Source: Atopobium sp034113385
GTDB lineage: Bacteria > Actinomycetota > Coriobacteriia > Coriobacteriales > Atopobiaceae
NCBI RefSeq assembly: GCF_034113385.1
Contig: NZ_JAXEXL010000011.1
Coordinates: 62,001 to 126,000, forward strand
Direction of reading: 5' to 3'
Length of the DNA stretch: 64,000 nt
Below are positions 6,905 through 15,413 of the stretch, one piece after another. The notes beneath the pieces are model-generated. The model was not told the DNA's origin. It saw only the letters and a program-made list of their open reading frames with translations, and made no database searches. The translations under genes were made by a program, and so were the position numbers. Each line of letters begins with the position of its first letter. The first letter of the stretch is position 1.

Positions 6905-8011
6905 TTGTCAGACGTCACACTACATAAGCCCGATGGCTGGTCTGCTCAATTTCATATTGAGAAGTCTAACTTGCTTACGGGAGAAACTGCACTGGTAGAG
7001 CCTATTATTGAGGGCATCGATCCCAAGGAATTATGGCTTAACTTTACCTGGTCATCTGAAGGTCGTTGGGATGAAGGCAACTGGGATTCTACCTATAACC
7101 GTACGGGCTCCTATACCCAAGAGACATCTTGGGTTTTTAATCCGCCTCATGAGGGGCGCTATCAAATTTTTGTAGACATCAATGATTCTACGAGTGGGAC
7201 TATGACGGTTTCTGGTTGGGTAACCGTATCTGCACCCGATGGTTTTAAACGTCCTGATCTTCCAGCACCAGATGCAGAGACGGTCATTGCGGTGGACGAT
7301 GTCTCCATGGTCTTTAATATTGCATCTGAGCAGTTTAATTCTCTTAAAGAGTATTTCTTAGCACTTACCAAAGGCGAGTTGAGCTTTAAGGAGTTTCGTG
7401 CGCTTGATCACATTAACTTTGAAGTTAAGCGTGGTGAAGCATTTGGTCTGGTAGGCACCAATGGATCTGGCAAGTCTACAATGCTTAAGATTATTGCTGG
7501 CGTGCTTGAGGCTTCTGAAGGTAGCTGCCAAGTAGCGGGCACCATTGCACCTCTTATTGAGCTCGGTGCTGGTTTTGATATGGAGTTGACTGCTGCAGAG
7601 AATATCTACCTTAATGGTGCACTTTTGGGATACAAAAAAGAGTTCATTGACGATCATTTTGACGAGATTGTTGAGTTTGCAGAACTCCAGAACTTCATGG
7701 ATATGCCCCTCAAAAATTATTCAAGCGGTATGGTTGCGCGTATTGCCTTTGCTATTGCTACTATTACCGAGCCAGATATTCTTATTGTTGATGAAACGCT
7801 TTCCGTTGGTGACTTTTTGTTCCAGCAAAAGTGTGAACGTCGCATTAAGGAGCTTGTTGAATCCGATGGCGTTACCGTTTTGCTCGTAAGCCATAGCATT
7901 GAGTTGGTAGAGCGTATTTGCGACCGTGTCTGTTGGATTGAGAAGGGTAAGCAACGCATGCTTGGACCTACTGATGATGTGTGTGAGCACTACAAGAGGT
8001 TGGAAGCGTAA
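6905..8011 (+). CDS. Polysaccharide export ABC transporter, ATP-binding protein with extra N-terminal domain
   Basis: A 368-residue ATPase of the Wzt/TagH class. The ABC domain covers about 125-368: Walker A GTNGSGKST (184-192), signature SSGM (273-276), Walker B DILIVDE (291-297) and H-loop His in LLVSHS. In front is an extra domain of about 110 residues, rich in Trp, Tyr and strands (GRWDEGNW, SWVFNP, GRYQIFVDIND), which looks like a beta-sandwich of the Y_Y_Y or carbohydrate-binding type. Wzt proteins usually carry their extra domain at the C-terminus. The start is TTG at 6905 behind GGGGAG; this is the only start giving good spacing. It pairs with the preceding permease. The extra domain may recognise the glycan or be regulatory; that part is inference. 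Confidence 0.88.
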   Translation: MSDVTLHKPDGWSAQFHIEKSNLLTGETALVEPIIEGIDPKELWLNFTWSSEGRWDEGNWDSTYNRTGSYTQETSWVFNPPHEGRYQIFVDINDSTSGTMTVSGWVTVSAPDGFKRPDLPAPDAETVIAVDDVSMVFNIASEQFNSLKEYFLALTKGELSFKEFRALDHINFEVKRGEAFGLVGTNGSGKSTMLKIIAGVLEASEGSCQVAGTIAPLIELGAGFDMELTAAENIYLNGALLGYKKEFIDDHFDEIVEFAELQNFMDMPLKNYSSGMVARIAFAIATITEPDILIVDETLSVGDFLFQQKCERRIKELVESDGVTVLLVSHSIELVERICDRVCWIEKGKQRMLGPTDDVCEHYKRLEA

Positions 8012-8012
8012 T

Positions 8013-9101
8013 ATGCCTACCACCTCTTTAGAAAAGCCTAGTCTTAGTATTTTGGTCCCTATTTTTAATGTCGAGAAGTACTTGCGCCAGTGCTTAACAT
8101 CGCTTATGGCACAGGATTACCAGGACTTTGAAGTGATTTTGCTCAATGATGGGTCTACTGATTCATCCGCCAGCATTGCAGAAGAATTTGCTCGTTCTTA
8201 TGAGCGTGTATCGCTTATCAATAAAGAAAACTCTGGTTATGGCGCCACTCTTAATCTGGGCATTGATAAAGCTCGCGGTACCTACCTTGGTTTTCTCGAG
8301 TCAGATGATTTAATGTATCCACATGCCTTGCGCGCGCTTATGGATGCCGCATGTGCTCATGATGCAGATGTGGTTCGTGGCACTTATTCCTACTATTGGT
8401 CTATGGACAATAAGGATGAAATACAGCACCCCTATGCTGCAGATTTAATAGGCCGTGCCAAAGATTATCGTGCAGATATACGTCCATTCTTAACGCCCTA
8501 CGCCATTTGGGATGGTGTATATCGACGTCAGATGCTCTTTGATCAAAATATCCGTTTTCTAGAGACAGCTGGCGCATCATATCAAGATACGTCCTTTGCA
8601 TTTAAGACTTATGCAGCTTCTCAAAAGACCGTTTTTTTGGACACGCCCATCATCCATTATCGTCAGGATAATGAGGGTTCTTCCGTGCGTTCTCGTGGCA
8701 AAGTGTATGCTGTTTGTCAGGAATATGATGAGATTAGCCACTGGTTAACACATCGTAACAATCAATCATTCGAGAAAAACTTCCAGATGGCAGCGCTCAT
8801 TGGTCGTTACAATGCGTATTTATGGAACCTTGACCGTATTGCTCCTGAGTTTCGCGAGGAGTTTATTTGCTTTATGAGCAAAGAGTTTTCTCTGATGGAT
8901 GATGCAGGCAGAATCGATTGGGCTCATTTAGATGAATGGCGCACGCGTAACCTGCGCAAAATATTGGATGATCCCAAGGGTTACCTAACCATCCGCGAGC
9001 GTCTTCATGGGCAGAGCACCTTGTCTAAAGTTGCCTTTGCCTTAGAGCTTGGTGGGCCTGCAGCACTTGTTTCGGCTGTTAAAGAACGAAAGATGCGATA
9101 A
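8013..9101 (+). CDS. Family 2 glycosyltransferase (type A copy 1)
   Basis: A 362-residue GT2 enzyme with a GT-A fold: SILVPIFNV (12-20), NDGSTDSS (46-52 region) and ESDD (96-99), which stands for the metal-binding DxD. The C-terminal half has a motif FLETAGASYQDTSF with a basic RQDNEGSS, shared with the third glycosyltransferase of this operon, which makes these two paralogues. It adds a sugar from a nucleotide-sugar donor to a growing glycan at the inner membrane face; donor and acceptor are unknown. The start ATG at 8013 follows AAGAGG; the frame is open upstream but that part overlaps the ATPase gene. Next gene overlaps by one base (TAATG). Confidence 0.85.
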   Translation: MPTTSLEKPSLSILVPIFNVEKYLRQCLTSLMAQDYQDFEVILLNDGSTDSSASIAEEFARSYERVSLINKENSGYGATLNLGIDKARGTYLGFLESDDLMYPHALRALMDAACAHDADVVRGTYSYYWSMDNKDEIQHPYAADLIGRAKDYRADIRPFLTPYAIWDGVYRRQMLFDQNIRFLETAGASYQDTSFAFKTYAASQKTVFLDTPIIHYRQDNEGSSVRSRGKVYAVCQEYDEISHWLTHRNNQSFEKNFQMAALIGRYNAYLWNLDRIAPEFREEFICFMSKEFSLMDDAGRIDWAHLDEWRTRNLRKILDDPKGYLTIRERLHGQSTLSKVAFALELGGPAALVSAVKERKMR

Positions 9102-10210
9102 TGCCAACACATCCATCGATTGCTTGCTCTGCTCATCGTCCTAAGCATCCTCTTGTTTCTATTATTGTTCCTGCTTATAACGCACAAGAGTATGTAAGAA
9201 GCTGTCTTGATTCCTTGCGTGCCCAGACCCTGCACAATATTGAAATTGTTTGTGTGAATGATGGCTCCACGGATGCCACCCAAGACATAGTGGAAGAAAT
9301 TGCAAGTCAAGATAGACGTGTTGTAGTAGTACAGCAACAAAACTCAGGTATTGGGTGTGCGCGTAATGCGGGAGTTGCTGCTGCTTGTGGCGAGATAATC
9401 ATGCTGTGTGATGCGGATGACATGCTTAAGCCTCAGGCTTGTGAGAAGGTATATCAACAGTTTATTTCTACCAAGTGCAGCGTTGTGGTCTTTGGTTTTG
9501 AGGTATTTCCTGCGGGTGCCTTGCATCCTTCTTTAGCTTCTCAACTTCATCCACGTGATGTTGTTATTACGCAAAGTGCGCGCGGCATAGAGCAGCTTCT
9601 TTTTGAAGAAAAGGCACGCCCTTTTGGGGCACGCCTGGCGTTGCGTGCAAGTTTTATGCGCGAGCAACATATTACGTTTCATCCCAAGCTTACCCTCGGT
9701 GAAGATCAGTATTTTTGCTTTGAGGTGTATCCTCGATCTACCAAAACAGTTCTCATGAGCGAGCAGCTGTATCGGTATCGCATGAATAGACAGTCTATGA
9801 GTCATAGACTGGGCTCGGATGTAGATGCCCGTCTCAACAAGCTTTCTCAACACCTTGCGTGCGAACGTGCCATCATTCAGGATTGGACCAAGGCTGGTTT
9901 TATGGGTCTTTGTGACGAGAAACTCCTTGAGTGGTGCCTTGATTTGCTGTTATTGGATGTGTCTAAGTTGCCCCTTGGTAAACAAGTTTCATTTTGGGAA
10001 CAGTGGTGTACCGACGTGTTGAGTGGATTTGCTTTGCAAACGCTGCTGAGTTCGAGCAAATTATCGAGTGCAGCCAAGGGCTGTTTAACCGATATCGTAT
10101 CCGATGCTCATGCGGTATCAAAACGGCATCTTACAATGTTTTATCTGCGTAAACGTGGCGTGGTAAGCAGTATGAAGCGCGTGGTATGGGGCCTGACACA
10201 TAAAGCTTAG
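9101..10210 (+). CDS. Family 2 glycosyltransferase (type B copy 1)
   Basis: A 369-residue GT2 enzyme. GT-A signatures: VSIIVPAYNAQEY (19-31), NDGSTDAT (53-60) and CDADD (103-107) for metal and nucleotide-sugar binding. The region GARLALRASF with LGEDQYFCFEVYPRS, then LYRYRMNRQSMSHR, is shared with the fourth glycosyltransferase of the operon, not with its direct neighbours. It starts with ATG overlapping the stop of the preceding gene (TAATG), so translation is coupled. Likely builds the same surface glycan. It has a longer, serine/histidine-containing N-terminus (about 17 residues before the first strand) than its paralogue. Confidence 0.85.
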   Translation: MPTHPSIACSAHRPKHPLVSIIVPAYNAQEYVRSCLDSLRAQTLHNIEIVCVNDGSTDATQDIVEEIASQDRRVVVVQQQNSGIGCARNAGVAAACGEIIMLCDADDMLKPQACEKVYQQFISTKCSVVVFGFEVFPAGALHPSLASQLHPRDVVITQSARGIEQLLFEEKARPFGARLALRASFMREQHITFHPKLTLGEDQYFCFEVYPRSTKTVLMSEQLYRYRMNRQSMSHRLGSDVDARLNKLSQHLACERAIIQDWTKAGFMGLCDEKLLEWCLDLLLLDVSKLPLGKQVSFWEQWCTDVLSGFALQTLLSSSKLSSAAKGCLTDIVSDAHAVSKRHLTMFYLRKRGVVSSMKRVVWGLTHKA

Positions 10211-10263
10211 TTGGTTGGCATGTGGCGGCTGCTACAATGTGAGCAGTCAAACAAAGGATTACA

Positions 10264-11373
10264 ATGGCTTCTTCTGATCAAACAGCACCGCTTATCTCGG
10301 TATTGGTGCCTATCTATAATGTAGAACGCTATCTTGAGGAATGCTTGGATTCCTTGCGTGCTCAGACCTTGAGCGAATTTGAAGTTTTGTGCATCAATGA
10401 TGGCTCTACAGATGGCTCGCGTGCTCTTATCCAGCGCTATGTAGCTATGGATGCTCGATTTAAGCTTATCGATAAACCCAATTCTGGGTATGGCGCCTCT
10501 ATGAATCAAGGTCTTGAGGCTGCAACTGGCACTTATATTGCTGTTTTGGAATCGGATGATATGTTTGCCCCGCAAGCGCTTGAGCTTCTCTACCAGGCAC
10601 TGAGCACTTCTAAGGCACCTGTTGCAAAAGCAAATTTTACCCTGTATTGGTCTGAGCCTCAAAAACGGACAGAATCCTTTGATGTAGTTGGTTCGTTTGC
10701 AGGTAAAACATTTTGTCCTTCTTGTGAGGGTCATGAAATCTTTTATCAAAAGCCATCCATTTGGAGTGCGCTGTATAGTCGTGCATTTTTGGATGAGAAC
10801 CACATTCGTTTTTTAGAGACTCCCGGAGCTTCGTATCAAGATGCCTCTTTTAGTTTTAAGGTATTTGCTGCGGCATCGCGGGTGAGCTGTATTGCGGATG
10901 AGGTGTTGTTGTATCGGCAGGATAATGAAGCTTCTTCCGTTAATGCACCTGGCAAAGTATTTTGTGTATGTGATGAATACACAGAGATGCAAACGTGGCT
11001 GGCGCACCGTCCTGAGCTGGAGGTACGTCTTAAGAGCGTTCTGGCACGCATGAGGCTCAATACCTATCTATGGAACTATAATCGCCTGTCGCCTGAGTTG
11101 CGCAAAGAGTTTTTTCCAACCATGCGTGCCGATTTACAAGCAGACTTTGATCAGCATATTTTTGATGAGCACGATTTGGGCTTAATTCGTACGGCAGAAT
11201 TAAACACGCTTTTGTATAACCCCAAACGCTTTATGTCTGCCTGGCAACACGGTGAACCTAAGCCTGGTCGTTGGAATGCACTTAAGCATGTATATGCTCT
11301 TGGTGGTTTGCAACTGTTACTGTTTTTAGTGGGCAAAAAGTTTAAGGGATATCTATCGTATGGCAAAGCTTAG
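10264..11373 (+). CDS. Family 2 glycosyltransferase (type A copy 2)
   Basis: A 369-residue GT2 enzyme closely similar in layout to the first glycosyltransferase: SVLVPIYNV (12-20), NDGSTDGS (45-52) and ESDD (96-99) fall at the same residue numbers, and FLETPGASYQDASF plus RQDNEASS are shared. It starts with ATG at 10264 after CAAAGGATTACA, 53 bases behind the preceding gene, the only longer gap within this block. A short hydrophobic stretch near the C-terminus (LGGLQLLLFLVGKKF) may help it sit at the membrane, where the lipid-linked acceptor is. The next gene begins 14 bases before its end. Confidence 0.85.
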   Translation: MASSDQTAPLISVLVPIYNVERYLEECLDSLRAQTLSEFEVLCINDGSTDGSRALIQRYVAMDARFKLIDKPNSGYGASMNQGLEAATGTYIAVLESDDMFAPQALELLYQALSTSKAPVAKANFTLYWSEPQKRTESFDVVGSFAGKTFCPSCEGHEIFYQKPSIWSALYSRAFLDENHIRFLETPGASYQDASFSFKVFAAASRVSCIADEVLLYRQDNEASSVNAPGKVFCVCDEYTEMQTWLAHRPELEVRLKSVLARMRLNTYLWNYNRLSPELRKEFFPTMRADLQADFDQHIFDEHDLGLIRTAELNTLLYNPKRFMSAWQHGEPKPGRWNALKHVYALGGLQLLLFLVGKKFKGYLSYGKA

Positions 11374-12418
11374 CATCATAGTTCCCATGTATAACGTTCA
11401 AGCATATCTGCCAGAATGCTTAGATTCACTGCTTGCACAAACGTTTACAGACATAGAGATTATCTGTGTAAATGATGGCTCTCCTGATGATTCTTATGCA
11501 ATTGCACAGGACTATGCCAAGCGCGATACACGCTTTATGCTTATCGATAAACCCAATGGCGGGCTTTCGAGTGCTCGTAATGCAGGTATTTTGGCTGCTC
11601 ATGCTCCATACGTTTGCTTTTTAGATGCAGATGATCGTTTTAAACCACAAACCTGTGAGCGTATAGTGCAAGAACTTGATGCCAACCATGCGGATGTGCT
11701 GGTCTTTGGTGGGGAAGCGCTCCAACATTCTGAGTCCTATGCGTGGTTGGAAGACGTGTTGTCTCCGCGTAACGTCATATACCATACGTGTACACCAGAG
11801 TTACTCTTTACTGAGGCAGTTAAACCGTTTTCTTGGCGTCTTGCTTGCAAACGAGCATTCTTGTGTGAACAGCAGATTTTATTTAATGAGCAGGTTCGCT
11901 ATGGAGAAGACCAGATATTTGCATTTGAGCTTTTTTCTCAGTCTAGAACAACACAACTCATTTCTGACAAATTGTATGAGTACCGCATTATACATAAGAC
12001 GTCTTTGCTCAACACTATGTTGCAGGATACAACAGCTTTGCTGCTTGAGCACATTAAGCTGCAACAGATTATTTTTGATTCCTGGAAAGATAGGGGCATA
12101 CTACAAACGTATGCGAGCTATCAGCTTGAGTGGCTTATGGAGTTTTACTTGTTTGACGCGCTATCTCTTGATACACAAGATTTCTTGACGGTATGGGAAG
12201 CAGCACGCAAGCAACTACATGACAATTTTGAACGCCAGCACATTACAACCGCGCGGCTCAGACATGCATCAAAAACGATATTGTTAGCCTGTTATGATGG
12301 CAAGCCGCTGTCAGCTAATCAGCGCAAACTGCTTAAATTGCGCTATTTACTAGCAAAGCGTGGAGTCAGAGGTATTGTAAAAAGAATTCTTCGTGGACGG
12401 GCAAAAGTTCATAGCTAG
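11360..12418 (+). CDS. Family 2 glycosyltransferase (type B copy 2)
   Basis: A 352-residue GT2 enzyme: LSIIVPMYNV (4-13), NDGSPDDS (38-45), DADD (89-92). It shares with the second glycosyltransferase the region FSWRLACKRAFL, GEDQIFAFELFSQS and LYEYR. It overlaps the preceding gene by 14 bases. The basic C-terminal tail (KRGVRGIVKRILRGRAK) may hold it to acidic membrane lipids. It is the last gene of the glycan operon; no terminator follows, the pyr promoter lies right behind its stop, so read-through into the pyr leader is possible. Confidence 0.85.
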   Translation: MAKLSIIVPMYNVQAYLPECLDSLLAQTFTDIEIICVNDGSPDDSYAIAQDYAKRDTRFMLIDKPNGGLSSARNAGILAAHAPYVCFLDADDRFKPQTCERIVQELDANHADVLVFGGEALQHSESYAWLEDVLSPRNVIYHTCTPELLFTEAVKPFSWRLACKRAFLCEQQILFNEQVRYGEDQIFAFELFSQSRTTQLISDKLYEYRIIHKTSLLNTMLQDTTALLLEHIKLQQIIFDSWKDRGILQTYASYQLEWLMEFYLFDALSLDTQDFLTVWEAARKQLHDNFERQHITTARLRHASKTILLACYDGKPLSANQRKLLKLRYLLAKRGVRGIVKRILRGRAKVHS

Positions 12419-12433
12419 ACTCAAGGCCTATGG

Positions 12434-12508
12434 TATAGTGCTCTCAGACCTTTAAGTGTGGTACGAGATACCCACAAGGCGCACTACAAGATTCATATGC
12501 CTTTCTTG
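12434..12508 (+). promoter_or_regulatory. pyr operon -10 box and 5' half of the attenuator leader
   Basis: A -10 box TATAGT lies at 12434-12439; the -35 box is unclear. In the RNA that follows, a hairpin can form at 12457-12476 (TGTGGTA with TACCCACA, one bulged base, loop CGAGA). The bases 12463-12470 (ACGAGATA) can instead pair with 12511-12518 in the 5' arm of the downstream terminator. The two foldings exclude each other, the arrangement seen in PyrR-controlled attenuators (anti-antiterminator against antiterminator). The GAGA loop only loosely resembles the PyrR-binding consensus known from Bacillus. Confidence 0.6.
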
Positions 12509-12547
12509 GATGTCTCGTGTCGCATGACGGCAGGGACATCTTTTTTT
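12509..12547 (+). terminator. Attenuator terminator in the pyr leader
   Basis: GATGTCTC (12509-12516) pairs with GGGACATC (12533-12540) with one G-U pair and an inner GTC/GAC stem, followed by seven T residues. It lies 12 bases before the pyrR start, so it must be read through for any operon expression. Confidence 0.85.
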
Positions 12548-12559
12548 GAAAGGGGTCAT

Positions 12560-13114
12560 ATGGAGCAGCAGGCTAAGGCAATTCTCATGGATGAGGCTGC
12601 CATGAACCGCGCACTTACCCGTATTGCACATGAGATTTTGGAGCGCAATGAAGGTGCATCTCATCTTGCTTTGGTAGGTATTGTGCGTCGCGGCGTATTT
12701 TTGGCTGAGCGTTTAGCTGATCAGATTGAGAAGATTGAAGGCACCCGTCCCCAAACGGGGTCGCTAGACATCAGCTTTTATCGCGATGATGTAACAAGAA
12801 CCATAGCTCCCGTACTTCATGCAACAAACATTTCTTTTGATGTCGATGATATTGATGTCGTGCTGGTAGATGATGTGCTCTACACCGGTCGTACCGTTCG
12901 CTCGGCGCTCGATGCGTTGATGGATTTGGGTCGTCCACGTACGGTTCAATTGGCAGTCATGGTAGACCGTGGTCATCGTGAACTTCCTATTCGCGCAGAT
13001 TACGTTGGCAAAAACGTGCCCTCTTCTCATGAGGAGGACGTACGTGTGCAAATTACCCCATTTGATGACGAAAACTCCGTTGGCATTTGGGATATTCCAT
13101 CCAAGCAAAACTAG
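12560..13114 (+). CDS. pyrR: PyrR: pyr operon RNA-binding regulator / uracil phosphoribosyltransferase
   Basis: A 184-residue protein of usual PyrR length. It binds pyr leader RNA when UMP is plentiful and so shuts the operon; many members also make UMP from uracil and PRPP. The PRPP-binding loop VVLVDDVLYTGRTV (100-113) and the SDISFYRDD-like region (69-77) identify it. The frame is open further upstream but ATG 12560 has the GAAAGGGG site just behind the terminator T-run and gives the family length. It heads the operon pyrR-pyrB-pyrC-pyrK-pyrD-pyrF and is therefore autoregulated, which fits the leader. Confidence 0.95.
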   Translation: MEQQAKAILMDEAAMNRALTRIAHEILERNEGASHLALVGIVRRGVFLAERLADQIEKIEGTRPQTGSLDISFYRDDVTRTIAPVLHATNISFDVDDIDVVLVDDVLYTGRTVRSALDALMDLGRPRTVQLAVMVDRGHRELPIRADYVGKNVPSSHEEDVRVQITPFDDENSVGIWDIPSKQN

Positions 13115-13129
13115 GAGGTGCTTGCCAAG

Positions 13130-14065
13130 ATGCTTTCTGTCAAACACTTAATCGACACCAACAGCTTGACCGCCGATGACATTACACAAATCCTTGATAC
13201 TGCAGCCTCGTTTGAGCAGGTAAATAGCCGTGCTATTAAGAAAGTTCCCGCCTTGCGTGGCCGTACCATCGTAAACTTGTTCCTTGAGCCTTCCACGCGT
13301 ACGCGCAGTTCTTTTGAGCTGGCCGAGAAGCGCCTGAGTGCAGACGCGCTTAATATGGGTGGTTCTACGAGTTCTGTTGTAAAGGGCGAGAGCCTCGCGG
13401 ATACCATTCAGACTATCGACGCTATGAATGTAGACATGTTTATTTGCCGTGCTAAATTAGCGGGCACCCCTCAAAAAATTGCCGAGAATACCGATGCAGT
13501 TGTTATTAACGCGGGCGATGGTAAACATCAGCACCCCACGCAAGCCATGCTTGATCTGTACACCATTCGCAAGAACTTTGGCCACCTTGATGGTCTTAAA
13601 GTGGCTATTGTAGGCGACCTTAAACACAGTCGCGTGTGTGGCTCGCTTGCTCCTGCGCTCAAAACTATGGGTGCAGACGTTACGCTGGTGGCACCTCCAA
13701 CCTTCCAGGTAGATGACCCACAATGGTTTGGCTGCCCCCAAACATCCAACCTTGATGACGTGCTTGAGGATATGGATGTCGTATACATGCTGCGCGTTCA
13801 GCTCGAGCGTATGGAAGGAGCTGCCATTCCTTCTCGTCGTGAGTACAACCGCCTGTATGGATTGGATGATGCGCGCGAGAAACGCATGAAGCCTGGCGCA
13901 ATCGTGTGCCATCCTGGCCCCATGAACCGCGGCATGGAAATTAATACTGAGGTTGCTGACTGTGCTCGTTCAAGGATTTTAGATCAGGTAAATGCTGGTG
14001 TTTTAACGCGCATGGCCGAGATGTACCTGCTTTTGGGAGGAGAAAATAATGGCGTTTCTGCTTAA
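13130..14065 (+). CDS. pyrB: Aspartate carbamoyltransferase catalytic subunit
   Basis: A 311-residue enzyme that joins carbamoyl phosphate and aspartate to carbamoyl aspartate, the first committed step of pyrimidine synthesis. The carbamoyl-phosphate loop STRTRSSF (55-62) and HPTQAMLD (around 132-139) are intact. The chosen ATG 13130 lies 11 bases after AGGAGG; a GTG at 13118 would sit inside that site and is unlikely. No pyrI regulatory subunit gene is near, so this is the simpler class B/C type. It overlaps pyrC by 17 bases. Confidence 0.96.
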   Translation: MLSVKHLIDTNSLTADDITQILDTAASFEQVNSRAIKKVPALRGRTIVNLFLEPSTRTRSSFELAEKRLSADALNMGGSTSSVVKGESLADTIQTIDAMNVDMFICRAKLAGTPQKIAENTDAVVINAGDGKHQHPTQAMLDLYTIRKNFGHLDGLKVAIVGDLKHSRVCGSLAPALKTMGADVTLVAPPTFQVDDPQWFGCPQTSNLDDVLEDMDVVYMLRVQLERMEGAAIPSRREYNRLYGLDDAREKRMKPGAIVCHPGPMNRGMEINTEVADCARSRILDQVNAGVLTRMAEMYLLLGGENNGVSA

Positions 14066-15341
14066 GGCTGCCCACGTTGTAGATCCTGCAGCTCAGCTGG
14101 ATGAGGTCTGTGATGTTTTGATTGAAGGCACCACTATTGCTGAGGTTGGTCAAAACTTATCCGCTCCCGAAGGCACTCAAATCATTGATGCTACGGGTAA
14201 GTATTTGGTTCCCGGTCTCGTAGATATGCACGTTCACTTCCGCGATCCTGGCTTTGAGTACAAAGAGACTATCGAAACCGGTTCTCGCGCTGCTGTTCAT
14301 GGTGGTTTTACAGATGTAGCAACTATGCCCAATACAGATCCCATTACGGATTCTGGTGCCGAAATTCGTTACCAAATCGACCGTGCTCGTGAGGCGGGAT
14401 ATGCTCATGTGCGTCCTTTGGGATCACTTACACGGGGCGAGAAAGGCGAGGCTCTTGCAGAGATTGGCGACATGGTCATGGAAGGTGCCTGTGGCTTCTC
14501 TGATGATGGTCACGGTGTTCAATCTGCTGGTATGATGCGCACCTGCATGGAGTATGTCTCCCAATTTGATCGCGTAGCTATTGCGCACTGTGAAGATGAG
14601 TCTTTATCTTCTCACGGTGTCATAAATGAAGGTCTTGCTTCTACGCGCCTGGGTATGTTTGGCTGGCCTGCCTTAGGTGAGGAGCTGGAAATATATCGTG
14701 ATATTGAGCTGTGCCGCCTAACGGGTTGTCCGTTGCATATTGCTCATATCTCTACTAAAAAAGGCTTGGATTTAGTCCGTGTTGCAAAAGCAGATGGTCT
14801 GCCGGTAACCTGTGAGGTTACACCTCATCACCTCTTTTTATGTGAGGATGATATTACCGATGCGTACAACACTAACCTCAAGATGAATCCACCTTTGCGC
14901 CTTGCTACTGATGCAGCAGCACTTCGTGAAGGTCTTCTCGATGGCTCTATTGACTGCGTGGTTACCGACCATGCTCCTCATGCAGCTCACGAGAAGGACT
15001 GCGAGTGGGAGATTGCATTCTTTGGCATGATTGGCTTGGAAACCTCGCTGCCACTTATGCTTACCAACATGGTGCTTCCTGGCAAGATGAGCTGGTCTAA
15101 GTTGGTAGAAGTCATGTCAATTAATCCTCGTCAGATTTTGCGCCTAGACCCTGTGAGCATTGCCAAGGGGAGTGTGGCAGATGTGACACTCATAGATCCC
15201 ATGCAAAGCCGTGTTATTACTAAGGAATACTTCGAGTCAAAATCTAAGAACTCTGCTTTCCTTGGTGAGGAACTGACGGGCTTTGCTTGTGAGGTATTTG
15301 TTGCAGGAAAGCATGTGGTTGCCAACGGTAACGTTGCCTAA
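14049..15341 (+). CDS. pyrC: Dihydroorotase
   Basis: A 430-residue zinc-dependent amidohydrolase that closes carbamoyl aspartate to dihydroorotate. Metal ligands are visible in DMHVHFRDPG (His61, His63) and in VTDHAPHAAHE near residue 308, with HCEDE and HIAHIST segments between. The size (about 430) is that of the multifunctional class I type. The ATG lies in the end of pyrB with a GGGAGGAG site inside pyrB, so translation is coupled. A strong hairpin follows the gene. Confidence 0.96.
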   Translation: MAFLLKAAHVVDPAAQLDEVCDVLIEGTTIAEVGQNLSAPEGTQIIDATGKYLVPGLVDMHVHFRDPGFEYKETIETGSRAAVHGGFTDVATMPNTDPITDSGAEIRYQIDRAREAGYAHVRPLGSLTRGEKGEALAEIGDMVMEGACGFSDDGHGVQSAGMMRTCMEYVSQFDRVAIAHCEDESLSSHGVINEGLASTRLGMFGWPALGEELEIYRDIELCRLTGCPLHIAHISTKKGLDLVRVAKADGLPVTCEVTPHHLFLCEDDITDAYNTNLKMNPPLRLATDAAALREGLLDGSIDCVVTDHAPHAAHEKDCEWEIAFFGMIGLETSLPLMLTNMVLPGKMSWSKLVEVMSINPRQILRLDPVSIAKGSVADVTLIDPMQSRVITKEYFESKSKNSAFLGEELTGFACEVFVAGKHVVANGNVA

Positions 15342-15354
15342 TGCGTAGGTATAT

Positions 15355-15389
15355 CGCCTCTTTAGCATGGTATCTTTGCTAAAGAGGCG
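15355..15389 (+). repeat. Perfect 13-bp hairpin between pyrC and pyrK
   Basis: CGCCTCTTTAGCA and TGCTAAAGAGGCG are exact complements around a 9-base loop. It sits 13 bases after the pyrC stop. Only GTTTAT follows, so it is a weak or no terminator; it may be a partial terminator, an mRNA-stabilising or a processing hairpin within the operon. Confidence 0.75.
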
Positions 15390-15413
15390 GTTTATAAGGA
15401 AGGAGTTGCGTTT

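Noticed and set aside
13457..13912. Minus-strand open frame opposite pyrB
   Set aside because: Fully antisense to pyrB; no supporting features.
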